A DNA stretch of 64,000 nucleotides, taken from the NCBI RefSeq assembly GCF_012396155.1, contig NZ_JAAXOY010000001.1:1-64000 (forward strand), in the 5' to 3' direction. Both the position numbers and the translations under genes were made by a program. Positions within the stretch are counted from its first letter, which is position 1. Every line of letters starts with the position of its first letter. Below, piece by piece: positions 8,701 to 16,607 of the stretch. This DNA is from Cellulomonas septica (GTDB lineage: Bacteria > Actinomycetota > Actinomycetes > Actinomycetales > Cellulomonadaceae). The notes beneath the pieces are model-generated. The model saw only the letters and a program-made list of their open reading frames with translations. It was not told the origin of the DNA and made no database searches.

Positions 8701-8976
8701 ATGGCGCGCGAGCGGGCCGAGGACATCTCGCGCCTGCTGCGCGTCGTGTCCGAGCCGACCCGACTGCAGCTCCTGAGCCTGATCTTCCAGGCGCCCGACG
8801 GGCGTGCGCGGGTGGTCGACCTCACCGCGGCGCTGCGGCTGCGGCAGCCGACGATCAGCCACCACCTCAAGCTCATGGACGAGGCGGGGATCGTCGCACG
8901 CGAGCCGATCGGACGCGAGGTCTGGTACTCGATCGTGCCGGGACGCCTCGAGGCGATCGGCGACCTGCTGCGCTGA
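8701..8976 (+). CDS. ArsR/SmtB-family regulator without cysteines
   Basis: A 91-aa winged-helix repressor with the ArsR fold (LLRVVSEPTRLQLLSLIF, then RQPTISHHLKLM as recognition helix). In the helix where arsenic-sensing ArsR proteins have CxC it has GRARVVDLT, and the whole protein has no cysteine. It therefore either senses something else or acts as a constitutive DNA-binding protein. The ATG at 8701 is preferred because the in-frame upstream GTGs (8629, 8659) would put a large palindrome inside the coding sequence. Confidence 0.85.
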   Translation: MARERAEDISRLLRVVSEPTRLQLLSLIFQAPDGRARVVDLTAALRLRQPTISHHLKLMDEAGIVAREPIGREVWYSIVPGRLEAIGDLLR

Positions 8977-9004
8977 CTCGCGGCCGCTCTTCGGGGAGCG
9001 CTCG

Positions 9005-9913
9005 ATGAACGCGGCGTACGCCGCTCAGCAGGCGGCGGTGCTGGCCGACCCGGACCGTGTGCAGCTCCTCGCACTGATTCTGAGCGACCCGGGGGGCGAG
9101 GCGTCGGCGGACTCGATCGCCGGCGACCGAGACGCGCGCGCGGTACGTCGGCACCTCGAGGCGATGGCTTCCGTCGGTCTGCTCGACCGGATGGGTTCGG
9201 GGACGAGCGCGACGTACCGGCCGACGCACGACGCCCTGGCGCGGTTCGGTGCGCTGCTCGGTTCCGAGTCGTCGGCACCCGTCGACCCGCCGCCCGATGT
9301 GCTCCGTCGAGTGAGCGATCAGCTCGTGATCCGGTTCGCTGGGTCGCTCTCGGCCGAGACCGTCAACAGGTTCGTCGACGAGAGCTACGAGCTGCTCGCG
9401 TCACGCGCGACCGTCCGCACCCACCTGCCCGTCTTGACCGCGCGGTTCGCGGCCGAGCGACTGGAGGCACTCGCCGACGTACGGTCGGCACGGCAGCATG
9501 ACGGGGCAGACGTGCTCTTCGTCTGCGTGCACAACGCCGGGCGTTCGCAGCTGGCCGCCGCTGCCTTACGCACCCGCGCCGGGGCCTCGGTCCGAGTGCG
9601 CACCGCCGGATCGGTCCCCGCCAGCCGCATCGAGCACACGGTGCTCGAGGTCATCGAGAGGCGCGGATGGACACCCGCGCTGGAGTTCCCGAAGCCGTTG
9701 ACGGACGAGGTCGTGCGAGCGTCCGACTATGTGATCACGATGGGCTGTGGCGACGCCTGCCCGGTCGTCCCGGGACGGACCTACCTCGACTGGAGGCTCG
9801 ACGACCCGGCCGGACGACCCGTCGACGAGGTGGAGTCGATCGCGGACGAGGTCGACGCTCTCGTGCGAGGCCTCGTCGAGCAGATCCGCAGCTCCCACCA
9901 CTCGGGTCGCTGA
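9005..9913 (+). CDS. Second ArsR-like/ArsC fusion
   Basis: A 302-aa protein built like the upstream fusion: a degenerate ArsR-like winged helix (residues about 5-80, with no CxC pair), a three-helix domain (about 95-155) and an ArsC domain with CVHNAGRS and MGCGDACP. The reductase part keeps all motif residues while the DNA-binding part has diverged in its recognition helix (ARAVRRHLEAM). It starts 28 bases after the cysteine-free arsR. It may be a duplicated copy of the first fusion in which the reductase is still selected. Confidence 0.9.
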   Translation: MNAAYAAQQAAVLADPDRVQLLALILSDPGGEASADSIAGDRDARAVRRHLEAMASVGLLDRMGSGTSATYRPTHDALARFGALLGSESSAPVDPPPDVLRRVSDQLVIRFAGSLSAETVNRFVDESYELLASRATVRTHLPVLTARFAAERLEALADVRSARQHDGADVLFVCVHNAGRSQLAAAALRTRAGASVRVRTAGSVPASRIEHTVLEVIERRGWTPALEFPKPLTDEVVRASDYVITMGCGDACPVVPGRTYLDWRLDDPAGRPVDEVESIADEVDALVRGLVEQIRSSHHSGR

Positions 9914-9921
9914 TCGTCGCG

Positions 9922-10377
9922 TCAGCCCTGCGGCGCGAGGTCGGAGAGCAGCGACTCGACCCGCCTCGCGATGTCGTCGCGCAGGGGGCGGATCCCGTCG
10001 ACGTCCCAGTCGGCCGGGTCGGGCAGCGACCACGTCACGACTCGAGGGTGAGCCGGCAGGTGCAGCCCGGGCTTGAGAGCGACGAGGAGGTCGGCCTCGG
10101 CGGCCAGCTCAGGGGTCAGCAGCCGTGGGACCTGGTCGGACCGGTCGATGCCGAGCTCCGCGAGGGAGTCGAGAACCGTCTGGCTGACGTGCTCGTCCGG
10201 CTCTGTTCCGGCCGAGAGCACGCGCACGCCGGGAACCGCCTGAGCGACGGCGAGCCCTGCCGCGAGCTGCGAGCGACCGGCGTTGTGCACGCAGACGAAC
10301 AGCACCGTCACCTGACCGGTCTGCTCTGTGCGAGCGGCGACCCGACGCCCGGGAGTGGTCGTGGTGCGGTCTGTCAT
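9922..10377 (-). CDS. ArsC-like low-molecular-weight phosphatase family protein
   Basis: A 151-aa protein on the minus strand with an N-terminal CVHNAGRS loop, but lacking the MGCGDxCP pair of the three other ArsC domains: the matching segment reads LVALKPGLHLPAHPRVVTW. With one catalytic cysteine it could be a mycothiol-type arsenate reductase or a protein phosphatase. The ATG at 10377 is preferred; an upstream in-frame start at 10413 would overlap the next gene. It lies downstream of the pst operon on the same strand, so it may be co-expressed with phosphate transport. Confidence 0.85.
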   Translation of the reverse strand: MTDRTTTTPGRRVAARTEQTGQVTVLFVCVHNAGRSQLAAGLAVAQAVPGVRVLSAGTEPDEHVSQTVLDSLAELGIDRSDQVPRLLTPELAAEADLLVALKPGLHLPAHPRVVTWSLPDPADWDVDGIRPLRDDIARRVESLLSDLAPQG

Positions 10378-10409
10378 GCGCGCAGCGTCCCACGCATCAC
10401 CGCGGTGTC

Positions 10410-11201
10410 TCACGCGGTGATCACCGCACCGCTGCCTGTCAGGGCGAGGTGGGGCGTGTCGGCGGGGTCATCCCAGCGATAGCCGACCCCGCGCAGTGTG
10501 ACGATCGACTGGGCGACACCGAGGGCGTGCAGGCGAGCGCGGATCCTTGTGACCGCGGCGACGAGGGCGCCGTCGGGGTCGCGCGCCCCGGGCCACAGCG
10601 ACCACAGGTCCTCCCGGGCGACGACCGCTCCCGCTCGCTGAGCGAGCCGCCACAGGACGGCGAACTCCGTGACGGAGGTCTGGAGGCGCCGCCCACCGAC
10701 GCGAGCGGCCAGGCGGGCGTGGTCCATCTCGAGAGTGCCGAGCCGGAGCGTGACCTCGGGACGCGGGGGGTCGATCCAGACGGGTGCGAGAACGCGCAGC
10801 ATCTGGATGGGCGACAACGGCAGACTCAGCGCCGGTGTCCCGCCGGCGACGATCGCGGAGGCCGCGCGAGCCACGTCACCGTCGCCGAGTGCCACCAGCA
10901 CCGGGCAGTGCAGATCGAGGCGCAGGCGCGTGACGAGGTCGGCGGGATCGGGCACGGGTGCCCGCGCGGACAGCACGACCACCTGTGGCGGCCTCTGACG
11001 CAACGCGGTCAGCACGCTCGCCGAGTCGGCGTACCGCTCGGCGTGGATCCCGGCGCGCTCGAGAGCGTCCGTCGTGGACGGGGTGAGCTCGTCGCTGTCT
11101 ACGACCGGCAGCACTCCTGGAAGGCGCCCGCCGCGTCTCCACTCGCGGATGGCGTCGTCGACCCGAAAGTGCGCGGTGACCCCCTGCACGACCGCGGACA
11201 T
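10410..11201 (-). CDS. OmpR-type winged-helix regulator with degenerate receiver
   Basis: A 263-aa protein. The C-terminal part (about 155-250) is an OmpR/PhoB winged helix (TSVTEFAVLWRLAQRAGAVV and VTLRGVGYRW). The N-terminal part (about 30-140) has the outline of a receiver, but the usual phospho-acceptor Asp is replaced (VVVLSARAP) and the conserved Lys is missing (LSLPLSP). GGAGG ten bases before the ATG at 11201 decides the start. It is the last gene of the pst cluster, where a PhoB-like regulator is expected; it is probably phosphorylation-independent. Confidence 0.85.
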   Translation of the reverse strand: MSAVVQGVTAHFRVDDAIREWRRGGRLPGVLPVVDSDELTPSTTDALERAGIHAERYADSASVLTALRQRPPQVVVLSARAPVPDPADLVTRLRLDLHCPVLVALGDGDVARAASAIVAGGTPALSLPLSPIQMLRVLAPVWIDPPRPEVTLRLGTLEMDHARLAARVGGRRLQTSVTEFAVLWRLAQRAGAVVAREDLWSLWPGARDPDGALVAAVTRIRARLHALGVAQSIVTLRGVGYRWDDPADTPHLALTGSGAVITA

Positions 11202-11238
11202 GACCGGATGTCCTCCCTGCGCCCTGGTCGGCTCCGGC

Positions 11239-12126
11239 TCAGCCGAAGCGTCCACTGATGTAGTCCTCGGTGCGCTGGTCCGCAGGGTTCTCGAAGATCT
11301 TCCCCGTGTGGTCGTACTCGACCAGGACCCCGCACCGCTCTCCCGTGCGGACGTCGACGTCGGCCGTGAAGAAGGCGGTCCGATCGGCGACGCGTGCGGC
11401 CTGCTGCATGTTGTGGGTGACGATGACGATCGTGTAGCGGCTGCGCAGCTCGGCGATGAGGCTCTCGATGCGCAACGTCGCGATGGGGTCGAGCGCCGAG
11501 CAGGGCTCGTCCATGAGGATCACATCAGGCTCGACGGCGATGGTGCGTGCGATGCACAGGCGCTGCTGCTGCCCCCCGGACAGGCTGTACGCGCTCTGCT
11601 TGAGCTTGTCCTTCACCTCGTCCCACAGTGCAGCGCGCGTCAGCGCCTGCTCGACGTGGTCGTCCATCGAGCCGACCTTCATGCCCGTGACGCGGGGGCC
11701 GTAGGCGATGTTGTCGTAGATCGACTTCGGGAACGGGTTCGGCTTCTGGAAGACCATCCCGATACGGCGGCGGACCTCGATCGCGTCGACGCCCGCGCCG
11801 TACAGGTCCTGACCCCAGTAGCGCACGCTGCCCGTGACGTGCGCGCCGACGATCAGGTCGTTCATGCGGTTGAGCGAGCGCAGGATCGTCGACTTGCCGC
11901 AGCCGGAGGGGCCGATGAGGGCCGTGACCTCATGCTCGCCGAACACGAGCGAGACGTCGCGGACGGCTCGGTGCGTCCCGTAGAGCACGTCGACGTCGTC
12001 GCACTCGAGCACGGCGACGGGGTGGGGCGGCACCTCGCGATGCACGCCCGGCTCGGGGCGGGTGCTGATCGATCCGCCGGCGGCATCGCGCCTCGCGTCG
12101 TCGACGGTCGACGTGGTGCTGGTCAT
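11239..12126 (-). CDS. pstB: Phosphate ABC transporter ATP-binding protein
   Basis: A roughly 295-aa ATPase with Walker [10 protein letters not shown], the PstB-typical [15 protein letters not shown], signature LSGGQQQR and Walker B VILMDEP followed by SALDP. It drives phosphate import through PstCA. The ATG at 12126 gives a normal start; a GTG/ATG option ten codons upstream overlaps pstA. It is the fourth gene of pstSCAB and is followed by the regulator gene. Sited in an arsenic island, the transporter may favour phosphate over arsenate uptake. Confidence 0.95.
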   Translation of the reverse strand: MTSTTSTVDDARRDAAGGSISTRPEPGVHREVPPHPVAVLECDDVDVLYGTHRAVRDVSLVFGEHEVTALIGPSGCGKSTILRSLNRMNDLIVGAHVTGSVRYWGQDLYGAGVDAIEVRRRIGMVFQKPNPFPKSIYDNIAYGPRVTGMKVGSMDDHVEQALTRAALWDEVKDKLKQSAYSLSGGQQQRLCIARTIAVEPDVILMDEPCSALDPIATLRIESLIAELRSRYTIVIVTHNMQQAARVADRTAFFTADVDVRTGERCGVLVEYDHTGKIFENPADQRTEDYISGRFG

Positions 12127-12152
12127 GGCGTGGCGTCCTTCGGTCGGTGCGC

Positions 12153-13049
12153 TCACCAGCGGCGCTGGTAGCGGTTGCGGATGACGATGGCGAGGGCGTT
12201 CATGGCGAGCAGGATCACCATCAGCAGGACTGACGCGGCAGCGGCGAGCTCGCGGAACCCCGCCTGCGGGCTGTTGGTCCAGCCATAGATCTGGATGGGC
12301 ATCGTGGTGAAGCCGCTGAGCAGCCCGTTCGGGTCGAACGAGATGAACACCAGCGCGCCGAGCAGCAGCAGTGGCGCGGCCTCGCCGAGCGCGCGTGAAA
12401 GCGCGAGGATCGTGCCGGTCGCGATGCCGGGGATCGACGAAGGCAGGGTGATCCGCCAGGCGGTCTGCAATGGTGTCGCGCCAAGGGCGAGGGAAGCCTC
12501 ACGCATCTCCGCCGGCACCGCTCGCAGCGCCTCCCTCGTCGCGATGATGACCACCGGGAGGATCAACAGGGCCAGGGCGAGGGCGCCGCCGATGACGATG
12601 TTCTTGTTGCGGACGCCGATCAGGGTGAGGGCCCCGATCGCGAGCATCCCGTAGATGATCGACGGGATCGCCGAGAGGTTTTGGATGTTGAGCTCGACGA
12701 ACCGGTTGATCCAGTGCCGCCGGTCGGCGAACTCCTCGAGGTGCAGCGCGGCGGCGATCCCGAGGGGGATGGCGAGCACGGCCGTTGTGACGATGACCCA
12801 CAGCGAGCCGAGCACGGCGGGCCGCGCGCCGGCTTCCTCGGGTCGGGACGACGGGTACTCGGTGAGCAGACGTGCGTCCAGCCGCGGAGCACCGGCGTCG
12901 ATCGTCGTGACGACGAGCGCGATGAGCGTGACGAACGCGATCAGCAGGCTGAGCCAGAGCAGCCCGAGGAAGACGAGGGAGGCTGTGCTGTGGTCCTTCG
13001 TGCGACGTCCGGTGGCGAGCCGGGTCGTGGTCGCGGACAGCGCGGTCAT
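12153..13049 (-). CDS. pstA: Phosphate ABC transporter permease PstA
   Basis: A 298-aa membrane protein with six predicted membrane segments and the ABC-permease EAA loop ([24 protein letters not shown] near residues 170-195). It forms the phosphate channel with PstC. Its ATG overlaps the pstC stop by one base, so the two permeases are translationally coupled. No unusual features. Confidence 0.95.
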   Translation of the reverse strand: MTALSATTTRLATGRRTKDHSTASLVFLGLLWLSLLIAFVTLIALVVTTIDAGAPRLDARLLTEYPSSRPEEAGARPAVLGSLWVIVTTAVLAIPLGIAAALHLEEFADRRHWINRFVELNIQNLSAIPSIIYGMLAIGALTLIGVRNKNIVIGGALALALLILPVVIIATREALRAVPAEMREASLALGATPLQTAWRITLPSSIPGIATGTILALSRALGEAAPLLLLGALVFISFDPNGLLSGFTTMPIQIYGWTNSPQAGFRELAAAASVLLMVILLAMNALAIVIRNRYQRRW

Positions 13050-14017
13050 CAGTAGGCCTGCCGGAAGCGTCGGACGAGCCGGATCGCGATGAGATTGACG
13101 ACGAGCGTCAGGACGAACAGCAGGAGCCCGACGGCGAAGAGGGTGTTGTACTGCAGCGACCCCACGCGCGCGTCACCGAGGGCCATCCGCGCGATGAAGC
13201 CGGTCATGGTCGCCCCCTCCATCGTGGGGTCGGTCACCATCTGCGGCCGGGCACCGGCGGCGATCGCGACGATCATCGTCTCGCCGATCGCGCGGGAGAT
13301 CCCAAGGACGATGGCCGCCACGATCCCGGACAACGCGGCCGGGACGACGACGCGCAGGCTCGTCTGCATCCGGTTCGCGCCGAGCGCGGCGGACCCCTGC
13401 CGCAGCGCCTGCGGGACCGCGGACATCGCGTCCTCGGAGAGCGAGGCGACCGTCGGGATGATCATCACGCCCATGACGAGACCCGCCGCGAGGATGGAGA
13501 ACGTGCCGACCTGGATTCCGAACCACTCCTTGAGCACGACGGGTGCGACCCATGTGAGCGCGAAGAAGCCGAGCACGACTGTTGGGATGCCGGCGAGGAT
13601 CTCGAGGATCGGCTTGAGGACGCGCCGGACTCGGTCGCGGGCGTACTCGGCGAGGTAGATCGCGGCTCCCAGTCCGAACGGGACAGCGACCGCCAGGGCG
13701 ATGCCGGTCGTCCAGAACGTCGCGGTGACCAGCGGCAGGACCCCGAACGTCGGGTCGGCGAACTGCGGTGCCCAGCGCGTTCCTGTGAGGAACTCGACGA
13801 CCGAGACCTCTCGGAAGAACTCGAGCGCCGGAAGGAGAAGCGAGATGACGATCCCGAGGGTGATCGCGATCGAGAGGTACGCCGCCAGGCGCAGCAGCAG
13901 CCGGACGAGCTGTTCGCCACGGCGAGGTCGGCTGCTGGAGAGGTCGGGAGGGCCGCCCTGCACCGACCGGCGCTGCGCGCGCAGACCGGCCGGTGCAGAG
14001 GCACGGACTGTGCTCAT
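13049..14017 (-). CDS. pstC: Phosphate ABC transporter permease PstC
   Basis: A 322-aa permease with a basic N-terminal extension, six membrane segments, the PstC motif TFWTTGIALAVAVPFGLGAAIYLAEYA and the EAA loop SEDAMSAVPQALRQGSAALGA. It pairs with PstA. It starts one base after the pstS stop codon, consistent with a single polycistronic message. Confidence 0.95.
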   Translation of the reverse strand: MSTVRASAPAGLRAQRRSVQGGPPDLSSSRPRRGEQLVRLLLRLAAYLSIAITLGIVISLLLPALEFFREVSVVEFLTGTRWAPQFADPTFGVLPLVTATFWTTGIALAVAVPFGLGAAIYLAEYARDRVRRVLKPILEILAGIPTVVLGFFALTWVAPVVLKEWFGIQVGTFSILAAGLVMGVMIIPTVASLSEDAMSAVPQALRQGSAALGANRMQTSLRVVVPAALSGIVAAIVLGISRAIGETMIVAIAAGARPQMVTDPTMEGATMTGFIARMALGDARVGSLQYNTLFAVGLLLFVLTLVVNLIAIRLVRRFRQAY

Positions 14018-14018
14018 G

Positions 14019-15005
14019 TCAGCCGTCGACCAGCGAGGCGAGCTCGTCCTGGGCCGTCGTGACCTGCTCGTCCGTCAGCGGGACGAAGAGGGCGTCCTCG
14101 GCCGCCGAGACGGCGTTCGCGACGTAGAAGTCGACGAAGTCGCGCAGGGCGGCGTTGTCCGCGTAGCGGGTGTTGTTGACGTAGATGAACAGAGGCCGGC
14201 CGAGCGGCTCGTACGAACCGTCCTGGACCGTCTCCGTCGACGGGACCACGCAGCCGGACCCGTTGTCGACGGCGAGGAGCTTGATCGTGTCGGCGTACTC
14301 CTCCGCATAGCTCAGCCCGAAGAACCCGATGCCGCCTGCGGCCCCCGCGACGCCCTGGACCGTGAGGTTGTCGTCCTCGGAGGGTGTGTAGTCGGCACGG
14401 ATCGCGCCCTCCTCACCGTTGATCGCGTCGGTGAAGTAGTCGAACGTCCCCGAGTCGGTGCCCGCTCCGTACAGCGCGAGAGGCTCGTCCGGGAAGGACG
14501 GGTCGACGTCCTTCCAGCTCATGACCGTGCCCTCTGCTGTGGGTCCCCAGATCGTGGCGAGCTGCTCGGTCGTGATGCACTCGAGCCAGTCGTTCTCCGG
14601 GTTGACCACGACGGAGAGCCCGTCGTTGGCGATGACGATCTCGGTGTACTCGACACCCGCCTCCTCACAGGCGGCGGTCTCGTCCTCCTCGATCGGGCGC
14701 GAGGCGTTCGAGATGTCGGTCTCGTCCGCGCAGAACTTCTTGAACCCACCGCCGGTGCCGGAGGTGGCGACGGTGACGTCCACGTCGGGCTGCTCGTCGC
14801 GGTAGAGCGTCGCGGCAGCAGACGTGAGCGGCTCGACGGTGGACGAGCCGTCGGCGACGACCTGCCCCGACAGCGCCGAGCCGCCGGTCGAGTCGCCTGA
14901 GACATCCGCACCCGCGGCGGGGTCCTGCCCGCCGCACGCGGTCAAGGCCAGCAGGAGGCCGGCTGCCCCGAGGGCGGCCGACGAGCGAAGGCGGAGTGTG
15001 GACAC
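14019..15005 (-). CDS. pstS: Phosphate-binding lipoprotein PstS
   Basis: About 328 residues with a lipoprotein signal (LLLALTACGG) anchoring it outside the membrane, and phosphate-binding loops such as GSSTVEPLTSAAA and ATSGTGGGFKKFC. The GTG at 15005 gives a compact signal peptide; an ATG at 15050 would add 15 polar residues before the signal. First gene of pstSCAB. A perfect GATAGA-N6-TCTATC palindrome lies 59 bases upstream of this start, the same type as that before trxB, suggesting arsenic control. Confidence 0.93.
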   Translation of the reverse strand: MSTLRLRSSAALGAAGLLLALTACGGQDPAAGADVSGDSTGGSALSGQVVADGSSTVEPLTSAAATLYRDEQPDVDVTVATSGTGGGFKKFCADETDISNASRPIEEDETAACEEAGVEYTEIVIANDGLSVVVNPENDWLECITTEQLATIWGPTAEGTVMSWKDVDPSFPDEPLALYGAGTDSGTFDYFTDAINGEEGAIRADYTPSEDDNLTVQGVAGAAGGIGFFGLSYAEEYADTIKLLAVDNGSGCVVPSTETVQDGSYEPLGRPLFIYVNNTRYADNAALRDFVDFYVANAVSAAEDALFVPLTDEQVTTAQDELASLVDG

Positions 15006-15061
15006 GTGGGGGTTCCCGTCTCTCGTGCGAGCACCGGTGCGCTCGGCCATCTGGACGGATT

Positions 15062-15079
15062 GATAGAAGTCGGTCTATC
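15062..15079. promoter_or_regulatory. Palindrome GATAGA-N6-TCTATC before pstS
   Basis: Six-base perfect arms around AGTCGG. The core TAGA-N6-TCTA (15064-15077) matches the site at 4666 before the trxB-acr3 operon in both sequence and spacing. This suggests one regulator, most likely ArsR-type, controls both operons. A nearby AGGTGAACC could also belong to a Pho box; that is uncertain. Confidence 0.5.
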
Positions 15080-15113
15080 GAAACAGGAGGTGAACCACAG
15101 TGCAACGAGAGAT

Positions 15114-15139
15114 GATGAATAGATGGTCACCTATTCATC
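15114..15139. promoter_or_regulatory. Palindrome GATGAATAG-N8-CTATTCATC upstream of 15166
   Basis: Nine-base perfect arms with an eight-base spacer, in the divergent promoter region between pstS and the SRPBCC gene, 26 bases before the latter's ATG. Its centre contains TAGA-N6-CCTA, a one-mismatch version of the TAGA-N6-TCTA sites, so it may be a third site for the same regulator. Confidence 0.45.
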
Positions 15140-15165
15140 GGTGATCCGGCATCGGGAGGTGCGGC

Positions 15166-15612
15166 ATGACCAGCGACGTCATGGTCTCCGTCGAGCTAGC
15201 GGCCCCACCGGCGACGGCATGGGACGCGGTCGCCCGCACCGGGCGCGCGACGGTCGCCGGCAACCGGCGGCCGCGCCGCCTGCGGCTGTCGACGGCGGAC
15301 ATGACGGTCGAGGTCTTCGTCCCCGACGAGGACGCGATCGGCACCGCGGTCTGGGACGGCCAGGAGTTCCGCGTCTCGGTTCACCTCGTCCCTCGTGCGA
15401 CCGGTCGAAGCCTGCTCATCCTCACCGCGGCACCGATGCGGGAGTCGTTGCACGTGTTCGGTGACTCGCACTCCCGCCGGGCGCACCGGCTCGCCCACAC
15501 CGCGCTGCGCGCGTTCGCCGATGCCGTCGCCCACGACGCCGAACGCGACGGCGCCCGGCCGACGACGGTCAGGAAGGGTCGACACTCCGACCGTGCGGCT
15601 CGCCCGAGCTGA
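15166..15612 (+). CDS. SRPBCC (START-like) superfamily protein
   Basis: A 148-aa protein whose opening (MTSDVMVSVELAAPPATAWDAVAR) is typical of SRPBCC ligand-binding proteins, with a long C-terminal helix around residues 100-125. It has a good ribosome site (GGGAGG). It is divergent from pstS and preceded by a palindrome related to the putative ArsR operators, so it may be arsenic- or phosphate-regulated. The C-terminal 20 residues are basic and probably disordered. The ligand is unknown. Confidence 0.75.
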   Translation: MTSDVMVSVELAAPPATAWDAVARTGRATVAGNRRPRRLRLSTADMTVEVFVPDEDAIGTAVWDGQEFRVSVHLVPRATGRSLLILTAAPMRESLHVFGDSHSRRAHRLAHTALRAFADAVAHDAERDGARPTTVRKGRHSDRAARPS

Positions 15613-15659
15613 AGTCCACGTCTGGCGCCGCGAGCTCGGTTCGCGCGGTCGTCGTATCG

Positions 15660-15851
15660 TCAGCCTCGCGCGCGCCTCGCGAGCTCATTGATGCGGTGCC
15701 GAAGGGCCGGGTCGTGGTCGCCAGACTCGACGCGTCGAACGAACTCGGCCGCCTCCGTCTCGCTGATCAGCCCGGCGCGCAGCACCGGAGCGAGACGTGC
15801 ACGGACGTGCTGGGCGCAGACACCACGGAGGACCTCCTGCTGGGCCAACAC
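15660..15851 (-). CDS. Small hypothetical protein overlapping the tetR 5' end
   Basis: A 63-aa open frame from a GTG at 15851 with a helical, charged composition (LAQQEVLRGVCAQHVRARLAPVLRAGLI, then ISETEAAEFVRRVESGD). The composition looks like real protein, while the plus-strand reading of the same bases looks like noise. No clear ribosome site and no recognised family. It is divergent from the TetR remnant. Treat as tentative. Confidence 0.4.
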   Translation of the reverse strand: MLAQQEVLRGVCAQHVRARLAPVLRAGLISETEAAEFVRRVESGDHDPALRHRINELARRARG

Positions 15852-15873
15852 GATCGCGTCGCACCGCTACGAG

Positions 15874-16403
15874 GTGCGGACCGCCGTCCTGCGTGCCACG
15901 TCCACCGTGGTGGCGGATCGCGGGCTGCTGGGGGTGACGATGACGGCGATCGCGAAGGAGGCCGGCATCGGGCGAGCCACGCTGTACAAGTACTTCCCCG
16001 ACGTCGAGTCCGTCCTCCAGGAGTGGCACTCCGAGCAGGTGCACGCGCATCTGGAGCAGCTTCACGCGCTCGCCGCCGATGCCGGCGACCCCGTCGAGCG
16101 GATTCGACGTGTGCTCTGCACACACGGCGTGAACCTGTTCGAGTCGCGGATCGACGCCGGTGCGGCGGCCGTGGTCGCGTCGCGGCACGCGAGCGGCCGG
16201 TTCGAGGAGCACGGATCTGCCTTGCAGCGCCTGGTGGCAAGTCTGATCAGGACCGCGCAGGCCGATCCCAGGTGCGTGACGACCTGGATGCGGACGAGCT
16301 CGCCCTGTTCGCGATCAGTGCAGTTTCGGGAGCTGGGAGCGCAGCCTCGAAGGTGGCGGCCCTCCGGCTCGTCGACACGACCTGCGCCGCCCTAACGCCA
16401 TAA
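15874..16403 (+). pseudogene. Frameshifted TetR-family regulator
   Basis: The N-terminal frame encodes a typical TetR helix-turn-helix (GVTMTAIAKEAGIGRATLYKYFPDVE) and continues to ADPR near 16270. The matching C-terminus (VRDDLDADELALFAISAV) is then in the next frame down to a TAA at 16401. Restoring one C in the CCC run at 16267-16269 joins both parts as ADPQVRDDLDADE. It may be a recent inactivation or a base-calling error in a homopolymer. The N-terminus is short; a GTG at 15874 is the only near start. Confidence 0.75.
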
Positions 16404-16607
16404 CCGGACGACCGTCGTCGGGCGCTGCGTAGGTGCTACACCGAGTCTCCGATCCGCCGCCGCAACGGTCGACGCAGGTGCAGCGCCATCGACATCGCGA
16501 TGACGTGTCGATGACGCGCCCGGACGCCGGTGGACGCCCCCACGGCGTCACCGACGCGTCTAGTGAGCGTGAGGAGGGTCGCTGCCGACGACAGATCGGA
16601 GGCGACC

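Noticed and set aside
10396-10421. Inverted repeat ATCACCGC...GCGGTGAT between the regulator and ArsC-like genes
   Set aside because: It partly covers the regulator's stop region and has no T-run; could be chance in GC-rich DNA, so not listed as a terminator.
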